A stretch of DNA of 64,000 nucleotides from contig JADHUM010000005.1 in the NCBI GenBank assembly GCA_016784545.1, forward strand, positions 18,868 to 82,867, in the 5' to 3' direction. The number at the start of each line of letters is the position of its first letter. Within the stretch, counting starts at the first letter, position 1. This document shows positions 45,090 through 54,520 of the stretch, one piece after another. A model generated the notes under the pieces. It did not search any database, was not told the DNA's origin, and saw only the letters and a program-made list of their open reading frames with translations. Position numbers and translations under genes: made by a program. This DNA comes from Candidatus Neomarinimicrobiota bacterium (lineage in GTDB: Bacteria > Fidelibacterota > UBA8477 > JABMPR01).

Positions 45090-46106
45090 TTAGTCTTTAT
45101 TTACTTGTTTTTCAAGCATTTTAACAGTCTTATACAACTCTGGTAATTTTTTCAATATAGCTTCAATTCTTAATTCATCTCTGTGAGGCCGGGCAGGAAA
45201 TCCACTGACCATGGTTCCATCAGGAATATCATGGGTTACCCCACCACGTGAGGCGATGGATACATCATTACCCACCTTTATATGACCGACAATACCACTT
45301 TGCCCCCCCATTTGAACACGGTCACCCAGATCGGTGCTGCCTGCAATGGCAACCTGAGCAGTGAGAAAACAATTTTTGCCTATGCGAACATTGTGGGCGA
45401 TATGAATCTGATTGTCCAGTTTGGTGCCATCACCAATGCTAGTAGGACCAATAGATCCACGATCAATGGCACAATTTGCTCCGATCTCTACTTCGTCACC
45501 TAATATTACGTTGCCAGTCTGAGGTATTTTTTCAATGGTTCCTGCTTCGACTGCGAAGCCAAACCCATCGCTACCGATGACAGTACAACTATGAATAATA
45601 CAATTCTGTCCTAAAACAGAATCTTCATATAGGACAACATTTGGATACAGACGGGTACCGTCACCCAAAATACAACCACTACCGATTACGGTATTTGCCT
45701 CAATGATGATATTCTCGCCAAGCTTGACGTCTGCATCTATAAATACTCCAGATCCAATTTCAACGGAAGCGGGGATCGTCACAGATGGATGGACAACTGC
45801 AGTTGCATGCACACCGGAACGCACGAAGCGCTCTTTGTGATTCAATAATTGCAATGCCTTTAGCATGGCTTGTTTGGGGTTGGAAGTCCTTAAAAGATTT
45901 TTAAAATCAATTTCCAAATCTTCAGGGACAATTAGTGCTCCTGCCTTGGTGGTTTCGGCAAATTTTAGATATTTTGGATTTGAGATGAAAGAGATTTCAT
46001 CTGGTGCAGCAATCTGGATCTCATTCAGCTTTGAGATTTCCAGGCTCTCATCTCCCTCTAACCTGGCGCCGAGAGCCTGTGCCAGTTCACCTAGTTTTAA
46101 AGTCAA
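45090..46106 (-). CDS. lpxD: UDP-3-O-acylglucosamine N-acyltransferase
   Basis: Third-step lipid A enzyme (338 residues), adding the N-linked hydroxyacyl chain. An N-terminal uridine-binding domain (about 1-95, with ISFISNPKYLKFA) is followed by hexapeptide-repeat beta-helix coils. The catalytic His is in NQIHIAHNVRIGKNC (about 240). A short C-terminal helix with LYKTVKMLEKQV ends the protein. It sits between skp and lpxC. Confidence 0.95.
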   Translation of the reverse strand: MTLKLGELAQALGARLEGDESLEISKLNEIQIAAPDEISFISNPKYLKFAETTKAGALIVPEDLEIDFKNLLRTSNPKQAMLKALQLLNHKERFVRSGVHATAVVHPSVTIPASVEIGSGVFIDADVKLGENIIIEANTVIGSGCILGDGTRLYPNVVLYEDSVLGQNCIIHSCTVIGSDGFGFAVEAGTIEKIPQTGNVILGDEVEIGANCAIDRGSIGPTSIGDGTKLDNQIHIAHNVRIGKNCFLTAQVAIAGSTDLGDRVQMGGQSGIVGHIKVGNDVSIASRGGVTHDIPDGTMVSGFPARPHRDELRIEAILKKLPELYKTVKMLEKQVNKD

Positions 46107-46121
46107 TGAAATGACTGGCCC

Positions 46122-46628
46122 CTATTTCTGGAGCTCCTTTAAAACCTTTTCAGTAAGATCAAATTTTTCCTGGGCATAGAGGATGTTTCCGGCGACGACA
46201 TCAAAGATGAAATCATAGGCTCCATCTTCACCGACCTTTTTAATAGCTGTATTGATTTTCTGGAGTACAGGGTCGGCCAGCGCTTGTTGTTTCTGATAGA
46301 ATTCACCTTGTGGCCCAAGTTTTTGCACCTGGAACTGTTGAATATTTTCAGCAAGGCGTCGCATGTCATTTTCTTTGGCAGCACGATTGGTTTCGGTCAT
46401 CAAAAACTTCTGACGTTCATATTCCTGCTGCATGCTGTCAAGGGAAGCAGCCATATCATAATACTGTTTTTCAAGCTTACGGCCTTCCACCTCAAGTTTG
46501 CTCTGTGCCTCTTTATATTCTTCAAATTGGGACAGAATATACTCAGAATTAATGTATCCAAATTTCTGTCCGAAAACCGCCATGGACAGGGTCAATAATA
46601 GAATAATACGAATCATGCTCTTGTTCAA
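46122..46628 (-). CDS. skp: Skp/OmpH-family periplasmic chaperone
   Basis: A 168-residue protein with a signal peptide (LLLTLSMAVFG) followed by KFGYINSEYILSQFEEYKEAQSKL, the usual Skp/OmpH start. A long coiled-coil tentacle region (about 40-125) and a conserved DPVLQKINTAIKKVGEDGAYDFIFD body follow. Skp holds unfolded outer-membrane proteins for delivery to BamA, which is encoded just upstream. Confidence 0.92.
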   Translation of the reverse strand: MNKSMIRIILLLTLSMAVFGQKFGYINSEYILSQFEEYKEAQSKLEVEGRKLEKQYYDMAASLDSMQQEYERQKFLMTETNRAAKENDMRRLAENIQQFQVQKLGPQGEFYQKQQALADPVLQKINTAIKKVGEDGAYDFIFDVVAGNILYAQEKFDLTEKVLKELQK

Positions 46629-46654
46629 AATGGTATCTCCTTAACCAATATGTC

Positions 46655-49006
46655 TTAAAATTGCTGACCGAAAATAAAATGATATTCCGGTGTTTTCCAT
46701 GTGGGCACTGGATCGTTGTCAAATCCCCAACCGATATCGATACCCAACATGCCAAGCGGTGGCATGATGACTCTTCCACCAAACCCTACTGATCGTTTCA
46801 AATCAAAAAGGTTACTCGAATCAAAATTATCCCAAACGTTACCTGCCTCTGCAAATCCAATCAAGTACATCATGGGATTTGGTGAGAGCAGGAAGCGCAT
46901 CTCAAGTGTGTACTTGAACGATGCCATTCCGCCAAAATAAGCGTTACCTTCCAAAGTTCCAACAGATCGTTCAGCATAACCGCGCAAGGCGCTACCGTAG
47001 ATCAAACCAGCGCCTCCCATAAAAAAGTATTCATCATAGGGGATGATATGGGTGGAATCATCCTCTAATTGTTCCAAAATACCCCCTTCAAAATAACTCC
47101 GCATGGTCAACTTATCTTTCCAGATAGGTGTATACCACTCAAGGCTGGCTTTCTGCTTGAAAAAGCTCTCATTTCCGCCAAGAAACTTGCCACTATAGAC
47201 AGAATTAAGTGTGAGAACGGAGCCGCTGGTAGGGAATTCCGGTGCATTTCTGGAGTCTCTTGTGATGGTCTGATTCAGACTGATACCAGAAGTTTGATCC
47301 AGGTCTGCAGGATTGACGCGGTCATAAACACTTTGATAATAGACTTCGCCGTATCGATCCACGGCGCCTCTGAAGGTCCAGCGGCCGCGAAAATAGTTAT
47401 CTGGCCATTGGAAACGACGACCAAATGTTATTGATCCACCCGTCGTATGTACATCATAGGGTGTTGAGTAGCTCGAAGAGTAGCTCGAAAAACTGGAACT
47501 ATTTCCCTGACTGCGATCCTGATCAAAAAGACTGATACCCAGCAGGTTAGGCGTATTGAATAGCCAAGGTTCAACAAAACTAATAGAAAGGGCTTCATAA
47601 CTATACGCGCGTTGAAAGCTGAAAGAAAGTTGTTGTCCATTCCCCCTGAAATTTGGGAACTGTAACCCTACTGTACCGATAAAACCATCACGTTCACTAT
47701 AACCGGCACTTGCAGTTGCTGTACCGGTATTCTTCTCTTCTACTTCAAAGACAAGATCGATTTCATCCTCATCATAAGGGATGACATCTGGTACCACATT
47801 TCCAAAATAGTTGAGAATCATGACTTCACGCTGGGAGCGCATAAGAGCGGTACGACTGAAAAGATCCCCTGGAAAGATTCGAAGCTCTCTACGAATAACA
47901 CTTTCCTTGGTTTTGTCATTGCCCACAATATTGATTTGGCGGATATGAACAGGATTCATCTCAGTAATTTCAAGCGTCAAGGCCACGGTATCAGCTGCTA
48001 CTGGTAATTCAACAGGGTTGATTTGACAATAGAGATAACCTTTATCCATATATGGACTTCTCACTCCCAGCTCTATCGCTTCCATCAGCTTCTCAGAATT
48101 ATACTGATCGCCGCGTGATATGCCCAGTGAGGATAGAATATCTTCACTTTCAAAGATGGTGTTTCCCGTAACTTTCACTTCCCCATATTTATATTTCTCG
48201 CCTTCATAAAGGTGGATATCGAAGTACATTTTTTTCAAATCTTCAGAGTAGTAGAGGCTGTCACCCAGAACTTCGGCATCTCGATATCCAATGGAATGCA
48301 TATATTCTTCAATCAGGCGCTCGTCTGCCCGGAGATTATCAATGGAGAACTCAGTATCAGCCCAAAATTTCCACCAGCGTTCCTCTTTGATCATGTCCAT
48401 CTTCTTTTTGAGTTTACGATCAGATAGCTGGGTGTTTCCAGTGAAACGAATCTCACCGACAGAAACTTTTTTGTTCTCAACAATGGTAAATTTTACACCT
48501 CGAGTATTCTCTTTTTTGCCTTCGAAGGTACTGGGTTCTATTTTCGCCAGGAGGTATCCGTCGTCATAGTACAAATCCTGAATTATGCGTTGGCTCTCAT
48601 AGACAAGGAAGGGGGTAAGCGCCTGACCGGGATGCAGATCTAAAGCTTCATCAATCTTATCCTTTTTAAGTTTTTTATTTCCTTCCAAAACTACTTTAGA
48701 CAGGCGTGGATATTCTTCCACAGAGATAATCAGGAATATTCCCTCTGGCGTTTCCCGATCTGATAGAATTTTAACATCAGAAAAAAGACCCAGACTCCAG
48801 AGCTGCTTGACGCCCTCTGAAAAGTCCTCTTGAGTAGCTTCCATACCTGCACTTAAACCTGAACTAGCAATGACCACGGCAGGAGTAGCTGTTTTTGTTC
48901 CAATTACATCAATACTTGCGATTTTGAGTTTAACTGCCGGCTGCTGTCCCCAGGTTATGGATACCAGCAGAATTGAGCTTACGATGTGTAAAATAAATTT
49001 TTTCAT
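46655..49006 (-). CDS. bamA: Outer membrane assembly factor BamA
   Basis: A 783-residue Omp85 protein. After a signal peptide (ending WGQQ), five POTRA repeats span about 25-420 (for example IASIDVIGTKTATPAVV, VGEIRFTGNTQL, YGEVKVTGNTIF, IRQINIVGNDKT). The C-terminal 16-strand barrel contains the RGY-type lid motif as LRGYAERSVG (about 675-685) and ends HFIFGQQF with a terminal aromatic. It catalyses insertion of beta-barrel proteins in the outer membrane. It lies between uppS and skp, the classical order. Confidence 0.96.
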   Translation of the reverse strand: MKKFILHIVSSILLVSITWGQQPAVKLKIASIDVIGTKTATPAVVIASSGLSAGMEATQEDFSEGVKQLWSLGLFSDVKILSDRETPEGIFLIISVEEYPRLSKVVLEGNKKLKKDKIDEALDLHPGQALTPFLVYESQRIIQDLYYDDGYLLAKIEPSTFEGKKENTRGVKFTIVENKKVSVGEIRFTGNTQLSDRKLKKKMDMIKEERWWKFWADTEFSIDNLRADERLIEEYMHSIGYRDAEVLGDSLYYSEDLKKMYFDIHLYEGEKYKYGEVKVTGNTIFESEDILSSLGISRGDQYNSEKLMEAIELGVRSPYMDKGYLYCQINPVELPVAADTVALTLEITEMNPVHIRQINIVGNDKTKESVIRRELRIFPGDLFSRTALMRSQREVMILNYFGNVVPDVIPYDEDEIDLVFEVEEKNTGTATASAGYSERDGFIGTVGLQFPNFRGNGQQLSFSFQRAYSYEALSISFVEPWLFNTPNLLGISLFDQDRSQGNSSSFSSYSSSYSTPYDVHTTGGSITFGRRFQWPDNYFRGRWTFRGAVDRYGEVYYQSVYDRVNPADLDQTSGISLNQTITRDSRNAPEFPTSGSVLTLNSVYSGKFLGGNESFFKQKASLEWYTPIWKDKLTMRSYFEGGILEQLEDDSTHIIPYDEYFFMGGAGLIYGSALRGYAERSVGTLEGNAYFGGMASFKYTLEMRFLLSPNPMMYLIGFAEAGNVWDNFDSSNLFDLKRSVGFGGRVIMPPLGMLGIDIGWGFDNDPVPTWKTPEYHFIFGQQF

Positions 49007-49021
49007 ACTTAAACGAACGTG

Positions 49022-49783
49022 TTAGTGCTGTATTTGTTCACTAACTTGTCCATATCTACGCTCCCTTTTTTGATAATCGCGTATGGCTTCCAAAAAATCT
49101 TTCCCCTCAAACGCTGGCCAATAGACTGGAGTAACAAAAATTTCGGTATAGGCAAGTTGCCACAGCAAAAAATTACTCAGTCTGAATTCCCCACTTGTCC
49201 GGATTAAAAGATCAGGATCTGGGATTTTGGAGGTATAGAGATAGTTGGAGATGGTATTATCATTAATTTTTGAAACTTCAAGTTTTCCATTCACCAGATC
49301 CGTTCCAATAGCTTGAACGGCGGTGAGAATCTCCTGGCGACTTCCATAATTCAATGCCAGGTTCAAATTTAGTCCTGTGTTTTGAGCTGTTCTCTTAATT
49401 CCTGCCAACATGCCGGCCCGGGGTCCCCTTGGCATTGAATCCAGATCACCGATTACGGTAAGACGTACATTATTGCGGTGAAGGTCATCCACCTCTTTTG
49501 TAATGGTATCCAGCAATAGATTCATGAGGGCAGAAACTTCGAGCTTGGGTCTTTTCCAGTTTTCGCTGGAAAATGTGTAGAGTGTCAGAGTCTCCAGGCC
49601 TAATTCGCCAGCCAGTTCAGTGATCCGGCGAACAGATTTAACACCTGCTCTGTGTCCAAAGATTCTTGGTTTGGATTTTGACTTTGCCCAGCGTCCATTC
49701 CCATCCATGATGATGGCAACATGTTTTGGGAGATTCCCATGGGCAAGTACTTCAGATTTTAATTGATCAAACTCTGCAGACAT
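49022..49783 (-). CDS. uppS: Undecaprenyl diphosphate synthase
   Basis: A 253-residue cis-prenyltransferase that makes the C55 lipid carrier for peptidoglycan and surface glycans. HVAIIMDGNGRWAKSK holds the catalytic Asp (about 27). Then come GHRAGVKSVR, TLYTFSSENWKRP, NLALNYGSRQEI and DLLIRTSGEFRLSNFLLWQLAYTE with the conserved RTSGE...RLSNF motif. The normal start follows the DUF59 gene by 8 bp. Together with dxr it links isoprenoid supply to envelope assembly. Confidence 0.96.
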   Translation of the reverse strand: MSAEFDQLKSEVLAHGNLPKHVAIIMDGNGRWAKSKSKPRIFGHRAGVKSVRRITELAGELGLETLTLYTFSSENWKRPKLEVSALMNLLLDTITKEVDDLHRNNVRLTVIGDLDSMPRGPRAGMLAGIKRTAQNTGLNLNLALNYGSRQEILTAVQAIGTDLVNGKLEVSKINDNTISNYLYTSKIPDPDLLIRTSGEFRLSNFLLWQLAYTEIFVTPVYWPAFEGKDFLEAIRDYQKRERRYGQVSEQIQH

Positions 49784-49791
49784 ATCTTCGA

Positions 49792-50091
49792 TTATTCCAT
49801 ACCCATTGCAATTCGACCTTCAGGGCTGATCATTTCTGGATTCCAGCGGGGTTCCCAGACGACATCCACAACAGCCTCATTAACGCCATCCAGAGCCTCT
49901 ACTGCAGCTTTCACATTTTGGGAAATGACAGTATGCATGGGGCAGGCCGTGGCAGTAAGGGTCATGGTAATATTAACCTTACCATTCTCGATACTGGTGT
50001 CATAGATCAATCCGAGATCAACCAGATTAACGGGAATCTCTGGATCATAGACCTTGCGCAAGGCTTCCAATATGGTGTTTTTGTTAACCAC
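49792..50091 (-). CDS. MIP18/DUF59 family Fe-S assembly protein (SufT-like)
   Basis: A 99-residue stand-alone DUF59 protein, the family of SufT, PaaD and eukaryotic MIP18 that help Fe-S cluster maturation. Sequence cues are LRKVYDPEIPVNLVDLGLIYD, MTLTATACPMHTVI with the conserved Cys, and VDVVWEPRWNPEMISPEG near the end. It lies directly after mrp (11 bp), whose N-terminal region also has this fold, so the two probably work together. Confidence 0.92.
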   Translation of the reverse strand: MVNKNTILEALRKVYDPEIPVNLVDLGLIYDTSIENGKVNITMTLTATACPMHTVISQNVKAAVEALDGVNEAVVDVVWEPRWNPEMISPEGRIAMGME

Positions 50092-50102
50092 TAAATAATG
50101 AT

Positions 50103-51140
50103 TCAGTTTACCAATTCGTGTATTTTATCAGCAACATCTCTGAACATCTGTGCTGCCTCTGATTCTGGAAGATGGATGACAAGCGGCTCTCCATTTTCCC
50201 CTGCTCTCATAATCTCTTCGTTCAAAGGAATTTTAGCCAGAAGCGGGACATTCAATCGATTGCTCTCTTTGTCCCCACCTCCTGTTGAAAATATTTGTGA
50301 TACATGGCCACAATTTGTACACACATGATATGACATATTTTCAATAATACCGAGGACTGGTGTATTGACTTTTTCAAACATGTTTGCTCCACGCTCAACA
50401 TCCTTCAATGCCAGATCCTGAGGTGTTGTGACTATCACAGCGCCAGTAAGTGCAACTCGTTGGACAAGTGTAAGTTGAACATCACCTGTTCCAGGAGGCA
50501 AGTCCAGGATGAGATAGTCTAGATTCCCCCAGTTTACATCAAAGAGAAATTGGGTGACCATCTTACTGACCATGGCGCCGCGCCAGATTACGGGTGAACT
50601 ATCTGTAAGTAAAAAACCCAGGGACATGAGCGACATATCATACTTCCTAATCGGCTCAAGTTTGTTCCCCTCAAGTACTTTTGGAACTTCATGCACACCC
50701 ATGGTAATGGGTAAGCTTGGTCCAAATACATCTAGATCAAGTATACCAACACTGTGTCCTTGCTTGCGGAGTGCTGCAGCAAGATTAGCTGCAACAGTAG
50801 ACTTTCCAACACCGCCTTTACCACTGGCTACGGCGATGGTGTATTTTACACCCGGTATTGATGGTGGAGCTTCAGGCGCTTCTGTACCAGGCGCAGGTTG
50901 AGTACTGGCCTGTACAATTTCGATACTGACTTTTTCATAGCCAGCCCCACGTAAAACCTTTTCGATATTTGAGAGGATTTCCTGGCGCACGTCTTCTTTT
51001 TCAGAAGAAAATTTGACACCAAGTTCCACACTATTTTCACTCTCTTTAACATTCTGGATAAGCCCAAAGGCAACGACATCTTTATTAAAACCAGGGTACT
51101 TAACCTGCTGTAAAAGGGATTTAAGTTTATCTTCACTCAT
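50103..51140 (-). CDS. mrp: Mrp/ApbC-type Fe-S cluster carrier ATPase
   Basis: About 345 residues from ATG 51140; an in-frame ATG at 51188 adds 16 residues without a ribosome-binding site. An N-terminal DUF59-like domain (1 to about 85) is followed by a deviant Walker A loop ASGKGGVGKSTVAANLA, LDLDVFGPSLP, LILDLPPGTGDVQLT, and the cluster-binding CxxC in YHVCTNCGH (about 270). It carries [4Fe-4S] clusters to target proteins. First gene of the long minus-strand envelope run. Confidence 0.95.
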   Translation of the reverse strand: MSEDKLKSLLQQVKYPGFNKDVVAFGLIQNVKESENSVELGVKFSSEKEDVRQEILSNIEKVLRGAGYEKVSIEIVQASTQPAPGTEAPEAPPSIPGVKYTIAVASGKGGVGKSTVAANLAAALRKQGHSVGILDLDVFGPSLPITMGVHEVPKVLEGNKLEPIRKYDMSLMSLGFLLTDSSPVIWRGAMVSKMVTQFLFDVNWGNLDYLILDLPPGTGDVQLTLVQRVALTGAVIVTTPQDLALKDVERGANMFEKVNTPVLGIIENMSYHVCTNCGHVSQIFSTGGGDKESNRLNVPLLAKIPLNEEIMRAGENGEPLVIHLPESEAAQMFRDVADKIHELVN

Positions 51141-51305
51141 AGTATTTATATTCCTGTAACTTTCATAGCCCGCTAATATAGTTTTCATTTTAGCAGATGC
51201 AGGAAAAATGATACATCTGAACAGGAAAAGTGAGTTTTGGTGGCATTAAATTGGTTGGAGATAATTCAAGCGATTATCTTCGATCTCGAATCCTGGTCTT
51301 AACAA

Positions 51306-51333
51306 AAAAGGTCCCCCGGATGGGAGACCTTTT
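51306..51333 (-). terminator. Ferredoxin-gene terminator
   Basis: On the minus strand, AAAAGGTC-x-CCC type pairing (8 + 3 bp with one mismatch, GGAT/ATCC loop) is followed by TTTTTTG. It lies about 39 nt after the ferredoxin stop and before mrp, so the two genes have separate transcripts. Confidence 0.85.
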
Positions 51334-51371
51334 CATTTTAATAACGTGCCACTAAACGAAGGCTAGGACAA

Positions 51372-51629
<258 letters not shown>

Positions 51630-51690
51630 CTATCTCAATTTATAGAGCTACCCCTCAAATTATTGCGAAGCAGCGATTAAGTTTTTATCC

Positions 51691-51710
51691 CTGTGTAAAT
51701 TCAAACACAG
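51691..51710. promoter_or_regulatory. Operator-like inverted repeat upstream of the ferredoxin gene
   Basis: CTGTGT and ACACAG flank an 8-bp AT-rich centre. The repeat lies about 80 bp before the ferredoxin ATG and overlaps a possible -35 (TTGAAT on the minus strand, 17 nt before CTTAAT). The symmetry suggests a dimeric regulator. Half-site spacing does not fit a CRP site. The rest of the 51612-51924 gap shows no gene. Confidence 0.3.
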
Positions 51711-51854
51711 CATCTGAATAAAAGCTCGTACATCAAGTCAATGAACGTGCAAATATGATAGACACCCGAGCGATTCCCAAACACTATTTGAGGCTTCACA
51801 GGCTTTATTAATATTTTTTGAATATTCATCCAAATTTTGCCTTGAAAGATTATA

Positions 51855-51882
51855 TTGTTTCTCGAAGTCGTTGTTATCTTTG
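51855..51882 (+). promoter_or_regulatory. Possible promoter of the fak-plsY genes
   Basis: TTG (51855-51857), 17 nt, then TATCTTTG (51875-51882) matches TAnnTTTG. Transcription would start near 51889, giving a leader of about 36 nt. GAGGG precedes the ATG at 51925. Confidence 0.45.
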
Positions 51883-51924
51883 TCAAATAGCTGAAATTCG
51901 CAACTCAACAATAGAGGGATGTAA

Positions 51925-53712
51925 ATGAAAATTGCCTATCTGGATGGAATCCGATTGTATCGTGTATTGTATGCTGGAATTCAAAGTCTATTGGATGAGG
52001 AGGATTATCTGAACAAAATAAATGTCTTCCCTGTTCCCGATGGAGATACGGGAACCAATATGGCATTCACCCTCATGGGGATCATTGAACATATTCAACC
52101 CCACAGCAGGTTGGATTTAAATGAGTTAAGCGATATTGTAGCTGAAGCAGCTTTGGATAATGCCCGGGGGAATTCAGGAGTCATCATGGCTCAGTTTTTT
52201 CAGGGTCTCAGTGTGGGTTTAAAACCCTATGCAGAAGTCAATACCAGCCAATTTGCCGAGGCGACCAAAATAGCAGTGGACGAATCATATACTGCCCTGA
52301 TGAATCCCGTCGAAGGGACAATATTATCTGTGCTCCGAGGCTGGAGCGATAGCTTTATTGAGGCTTCAAAAACGAGTCCTGACTTTCAAAAGGTGTGGAA
52401 GATTTCCCTTGAAGCAGCTCAGAAGGCTCTGGAATACACACCTGAACAACTCCAGGTACTTAAGGATGCCGGTGTCGTCGATGCAGCCGGACGAGGATTC
52501 CTCAGTATTCTGGAAGGTGTCATGAATTTCATGGACACTGGGGACATTCGTAAACTACCAAACATTGATACCGGTTTTTCTAACGCTGCCCTTGGGTTGA
52601 ATGAGATTGATGCTGATAGTCTCTCCTTCCCCTTCTGCACGGAGTGTATCATTGTAGGGGAAGACATACCCCGCGATAAACTCAGTCAAACCATGAAACC
52701 ACTGGGCGATAGTATTGTTATCGCAGGATCCAAGCATCGTGCAAAAGTGCATATTCATACCGATGATCCCAGAAATCTCTTTGACACCCTGGCAAAATAT
52801 GGAGAGATCCAGCAGCAAAAAGTTGATGACATGCGAGAGCAGAATAAGAGCGTTCGTTCTCAACAAAAGATTGCCCTGGTGGTTGATTCCACCTGTGATC
52901 TCCCCCCAGACATCCTGGAAAAACATCACATACATGTTGTTCCGGTCAGATTAAATTTTGGAAAAGAACAGTATATTGATCGAGTGACCATCACCAATGA
53001 TGAGTTTTATGCCAAGCTTACTGATTCAAAGCATCATCCCCAAACTTCACAACCACCACCGGCTGATTTCAGACGGATGTACCAATTCCTATCCTCGCAC
53101 TATGAATCTGTTATTTCACTGCACCTCCCCCAGGTTTTGAGTGGTACTTTTCAAAATGCTTCGGCAGCGCTGGAGAAAGTGAAGTTCAAGCAACACCAAA
53201 CCATTATTGATTCACTCTCTGTTTCAGCCGGGACGGGTGTGATTGCACTAGAACTTGCAGAGGCCATTGAGCAGGAATTGAGTTTTCCAGAATTGACGCA
53301 GCTTGCTGATGATACCATTGAAAAAACCAATATATTTATTGCCTTAAAAACTCTGGATGCCGTCCAAAAAGGTGGACGTCTAAGTGTGGGCAAGAAGCGA
53401 CTGATAGATTTGCTGGGATTAAATCTTGTGCTAAGCATCACCAGGGATGGTTTCCTTAAACCATGTGGTGTCACCTTTGGTCGAAAAAACATATTTAAAA
53501 AGTTTGAAAAATTCGTGTTAAAAAAGGCCAGGGGTAAATCCATCAAACGAATTGGTATTGTCCATGGCGTGAACCCGGATACTGCTGAGGCATTGAAGGT
53601 TGTGTTTGAATCTACCTATCCTGAAGCCCAAGTATTTGTATCTGATTTTTGCCCGGCTCTGGGTGTTCATGCTGGTGTGGGTGCAATTGGTATTGCTCTC
53701 CAATACCATTAG
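51925..53712 (+). CDS. Single-chain fatty acid kinase: FakA-like (DAK2) fused to FakB-like (DegV)
   Basis: A 595-residue protein. Residues 1 to about 205 are the DhaL/DAK2 ATP-binding domain (KINVFPVPDGDTGTNM with metal-binding Asp residues; DNARGNSGVIMAQFFQG). Residues about 225-310 are the FakA middle domain (FPFCTECIIVGE; KVHIHTDDP). Residues about 313-595 are a DegV fatty-acid-binding domain (VVDSTCDLPPDI, TSQPPPADF, LSGTFQNA, GRKNIFKKFEKF). In Firmicutes FakA and FakB are separate and make acyl-phosphate from fatty acid and ATP. Here the kinase and binding protein are joined, replacing the usual FakA C-terminal domain. plsY, whose substrate is acyl-phosphate, follows. Confidence 0.88.
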   Translation: MKIAYLDGIRLYRVLYAGIQSLLDEEDYLNKINVFPVPDGDTGTNMAFTLMGIIEHIQPHSRLDLNELSDIVAEAALDNARGNSGVIMAQFFQGLSVGLKPYAEVNTSQFAEATKIAVDESYTALMNPVEGTILSVLRGWSDSFIEASKTSPDFQKVWKISLEAAQKALEYTPEQLQVLKDAGVVDAAGRGFLSILEGVMNFMDTGDIRKLPNIDTGFSNAALGLNEIDADSLSFPFCTECIIVGEDIPRDKLSQTMKPLGDSIVIAGSKHRAKVHIHTDDPRNLFDTLAKYGEIQQQKVDDMREQNKSVRSQQKIALVVDSTCDLPPDILEKHHIHVVPVRLNFGKEQYIDRVTITNDEFYAKLTDSKHHPQTSQPPPADFRRMYQFLSSHYESVISLHLPQVLSGTFQNASAALEKVKFKQHQTIIDSLSVSAGTGVIALELAEAIEQELSFPELTQLADDTIEKTNIFIALKTLDAVQKGGRLSVGKKRLIDLLGLNLVLSITRDGFLKPCGVTFGRKNIFKKFEKFVLKKARGKSIKRIGIVHGVNPDTAEALKVVFESTYPEAQVFVSDFCPALGVHAGVGAIGIALQYH

Positions 53713-53788
53713 GTCATGATCCATTTTGGGGGATATTCAAACCGGAAATTTACTTATATTCTGAGACAACCAAATAAAGGGGCGAAAA

Positions 53789-54451
53789 ATGATTGAACTA
53801 CTTATTCTCATATTGATTGCATATTTGCTGGGATCAACACCTACAAGTATAATTGTTTCCAAGCTGAAGTATAAAACCGATATCCGTGAGCATGGCTCAG
53901 GCAATGCAGGGGCGACCAATATTTTTCGCACCTTTGGCTGGAAACCAGCATTATTTGTGACAATCATTGATGTATTTAAAGGGTGGTTACCTGCCTATAC
54001 AGCGGGTCATCTTCATTCTGAATCCATCCTGTTTGCCAACAATCCTGATGCCCTGATGATCATCGCCGGGTTTGCTGCAGTCCTGGGACATACCTACACA
54101 GTATTTGCCGGGTTTAAAGGTGGTAAGGGAGTGGGTACACTGGCTGGAATGTTGATCGCACTCTTCCCCATCGCTTTGCCCATATGCCTCCTGGTTTTCA
54201 TTATTACCCTCATATCTACAGGCATGGTTTCTCTGGGTAGCATGTTGGCTGCCAGTGCGCTTCCCATTACACTCTTTATCATTGAGGGTATCAACCCTGA
54301 GGCACCGATATCTTTGACTCTGAGGATCTTTTCCCTCCTGATTCCCTTCTTCATAATTTTCACACACCGCAGCAATATCAAGCGAATCATGGATGGCAGT
54401 GAGAATCGATTTGAGAAAGCCATGATTTTTAAGAAGAAGACTGAGGAGTAG
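53789..54451 (+). CDS. plsY: Acyl-phosphate:glycerol-3-phosphate acyltransferase
   Basis: A 220-residue integral membrane enzyme for the first acylation in phospholipid synthesis, using acyl-phosphate. Signatures are LLGSTPTSIIVSK, HGSGNAGATNIFRTFGW (about 34-50), GHTYTVFAGFKGGKGVGT and the C-terminal THRSNIKRIMDGSE. It follows the fatty acid kinase fusion by 76 bp in the same direction, so exogenous or recycled fatty acids could pass from kinase to PlsY. GGGGCG lies before the ATG. Confidence 0.96.
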   Translation: MIELLILILIAYLLGSTPTSIIVSKLKYKTDIREHGSGNAGATNIFRTFGWKPALFVTIIDVFKGWLPAYTAGHLHSESILFANNPDALMIIAGFAAVLGHTYTVFAGFKGGKGVGTLAGMLIALFPIALPICLLVFIITLISTGMVSLGSMLAASALPITLFIIEGINPEAPISLTLRIFSLLIPFFIIFTHRSNIKRIMDGSENRFEKAMIFKKKTEE

Positions 54452-54520
54452 TTGATTAGGGTCTAAGGCAGTATCTTTCGTTTTACAATAGTATCCAATT
54501 AATTGTGAGTTAGCCTCATT

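Noticed and set aside
51141-51188. Longer mrp start at 51188
   Set aside because: The extra 16 residues have no ribosome-binding site and do not resemble Mrp proteins, which begin near MSEDKLKSLLQQV.
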